A stretch of 5,089 nucleotides of DNA from JASFTV01 sp050050615. GTDB lineage: Bacteria > Desulfobacterota > DSM-4660 > Desulfatiglandales > HGW-15. A program made the position numbers and the translations under genes. Shown piece after piece: positions 4,010 to 5,089 of the stretch (its first letter is position 1; the number at the start of each line of letters is the position of its first letter). Below the pieces are notes generated by a model. It saw only the letters and a program-made list of their open reading frames with translations. It was not told where the DNA came from and ran no database searches. The stretch is from positions 1 to 5,089 of the forward strand of contig JASFTV010000275.1 in the NCBI GenBank assembly GCA_050050615.1. The letters are read 5' to 3'.

Positions 4010-5089
4010 TTGGCCTTTGAAATTCCAAAACAGCCCTATAGCGGAAAAATAGGGACGACGAGCGTCGGAACAGGTCGTGGTGCCGTCACGCTGGGAGGAG
4101 CGGAGTCCTATCCATTCTATTTATTCGAAGGAGGCATGGCAAATCCCCCGAAGATCGCCATGGAAATCTGGGATTACGATCCTTCAGAAGAATGGCCAGC
4201 TGCGGCTGTTGAGCCCTTTAAAGACGTCATTTCTTCACCCGATGCATGGGCCAAGAAATGTGTCGAGGAATACGGGGCGGACATGATTGTGGTCCAGCTC
4301 AAGAGCACGGATCCCAATGCCATGGATAGGGGTGCCGATGAGGCATTGGAGGTGGCAAAGAAGGTGGTAGAGGCTGTCGATGTTCCCATCATTTTTTGGG
4401 GCACGGCAAACAACCAGAAAGACGAAGAGGTTCTCAAGAAGATCTCCGAATCCTTCCAGGGAAAGAACCTCGCACTGGCCCCGGTTGAAGAAGGCAACCA
4501 CAAAGGGGTCGGTGCCAGCGCCCTTGGTTATGGGCATACCATCGTCGCTTCGTCACCCATTGACGTAAACCTTGCCAAACAACTCAACATCCTGCTGGGA
4601 AATCTGGGCGTGCAGAGCGATAAAATCATCATTGACCCCACAACCGGTGGCCTGGGGTATGGCCTGGAGTATTCTTACTCGGTGATGGAACGGATCCGGA
4701 TGGCTGCACTGACCCAGGAAGATGACAAACTCCAGGTTCCCATGATTTCGAACGTGGGCAACGAGGTCTGGAAGTGCAAGGAAGCCGGACAGTCCATAGA
4801 GGATGCCCCGACCCTGGGTGACCCAGAAAGGCGGGCCGTTTTGATGGAGACGGTGGCCGGTGTTTGCTACCTGATGGCAGGATCGGATGTGGTCATCCTG
4901 AGGCACCCTGAAAGCGTCAGACTTGTTCGCTCTTTTATCGAGCATTTACGTGACGGCGGCGCGGCAACGGCGGTTTCGGAGATATCCAAGAAATTGGAAC
5001 TCAAGGAGACTGATCTGATCGCCTTATCGCCTGAGCCAGAACTTACCGTTGCTGAAGCGGCCGCCCCGCCCAAGGCCAAGCCGAAAGAG
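4010..5089 (+). CDS. acsD: Corrinoid iron-sulfur protein small subunit (acetyl-CoA decarbonylase/synthase delta), C-terminus cut by window edge
   Basis: AcsD/CdhD pairs with AcsC/CdhE to form the corrinoid iron-sulfur protein, which takes the methyl group from methyl-tetrahydrofolate and hands it to acetyl-CoA synthase in the Wood-Ljungdahl pathway. The frame begins at TTG 4010 with a strong Shine-Dalgarno and stays open to the window edge, 360 residues. Family blocks include PFYLFEGG (35-42), WAKKCVEEYGAD (80-91), SSPIDVNLAKQLNIL (181-195), IIIDPTTGGLGYGLEYS (206-222) with MERIR (226-230), and LRHPESV (297-303), consistent with the TIM-barrel fold. From memory the Moorella subunit ends at about the position of residue 313 here; this protein continues for at least 47 residues, ending in a linker rich in Ala, Pro, Lys and Glu, so a C-terminal extension or fused domain is likely beyond the edge. 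CooC/AcsF upstream supports the pathway role. Confidence 0.95.
   Translation, partial: MAFEIPKQPYSGKIGTTSVGTGRGAVTLGGAESYPFYLFEGGMANPPKIAMEIWDYDPSEEWPAAAVEPFKDVISSPDAWAKKCVEEYGADMIVVQLKSTDPNAMDRGADEALEVAKKVVEAVDVPIIFWGTANNQKDEEVLKKISESFQGKNLALAPVEEGNHKGVGASALGYGHTIVASSPIDVNLAKQLNILLGNLGVQSDKIIIDPTTGGLGYGLEYSYSVMERIRMAALTQEDDKLQVPMISNVGNEVWKCKEAGQSIEDAPTLGDPERRAVLMETVAGVCYLMAGSDVVILRHPESVRLVRSFIEHLRDGGAATAVSEISKKLELKETDLIALSPEPELTVAEAAAPPKAKPKE

Noticed and set aside
3642..4028. 128-codon open frame on the minus strand across the cooC-acsD gap
   Set aside because: It needs a TTG start inside the acsD N-terminus, has no Shine-Dalgarno, shows no recognisable domain, and covers the predicted leader hairpins.

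Overview
The window joins a replication-initiation block to a Wood-Ljungdahl (reductive acetyl-CoA) block, transcribed divergently from a 93-bp spacer at 2634-2726. The minus strand carries dnaA (replication initiator) and then dnaN (sliding clamp, cut by the left edge). The plus strand carries a CooC/AcsF-type nickel-insertion ATPase and then acsD/cdhD (small subunit of the corrinoid iron-sulfur protein, cut by the right edge).

Organism: a bacterium with bacterial DnaA/DnaN and the carbonyl branch of the acetyl-CoA pathway, so an anaerobe of the acetogen or sulfate-reducer kind. The unusual Walker A of DnaA and the C-terminally extended AcsD would fit Desulfobacterota, but this is inferred from memory of the families and not tested. 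The replication half is visibly more AT-rich than the acetyl-CoA half.

Layout: 1-1069 dnaN (minus, lacks only the extreme C-terminus); 1070-1322 intergenic, with one weak DnaA-box-like site and two palindromes; 1323-2633 dnaA (minus, complete); 2634-2726 divergent control region where the best dnaA and cooC promoters lie on the same ~37 bp; 2727-3485 cooC/acsF; 3486-4009 a 524-bp gap with no convincing gene but a strong sigma70-like promoter, a terminator-like hairpin and a string of predicted hairpins; 4010-5089 acsD (TTG start with a strong Shine-Dalgarno).

Functional logic: CooC/AcsF would charge the nickel sites of CO dehydrogenase/acetyl-CoA synthase, and AcsD would form the corrinoid protein that delivers the methyl group to that enzyme. 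The most interesting points are the shared dnaA/cooC promoter region, the long structured leader before acsD, and the altered ATPase-motif residues of DnaA. I found no clear oriC, CRISPR array, tRNA/rRNA gene or intact mobile element.
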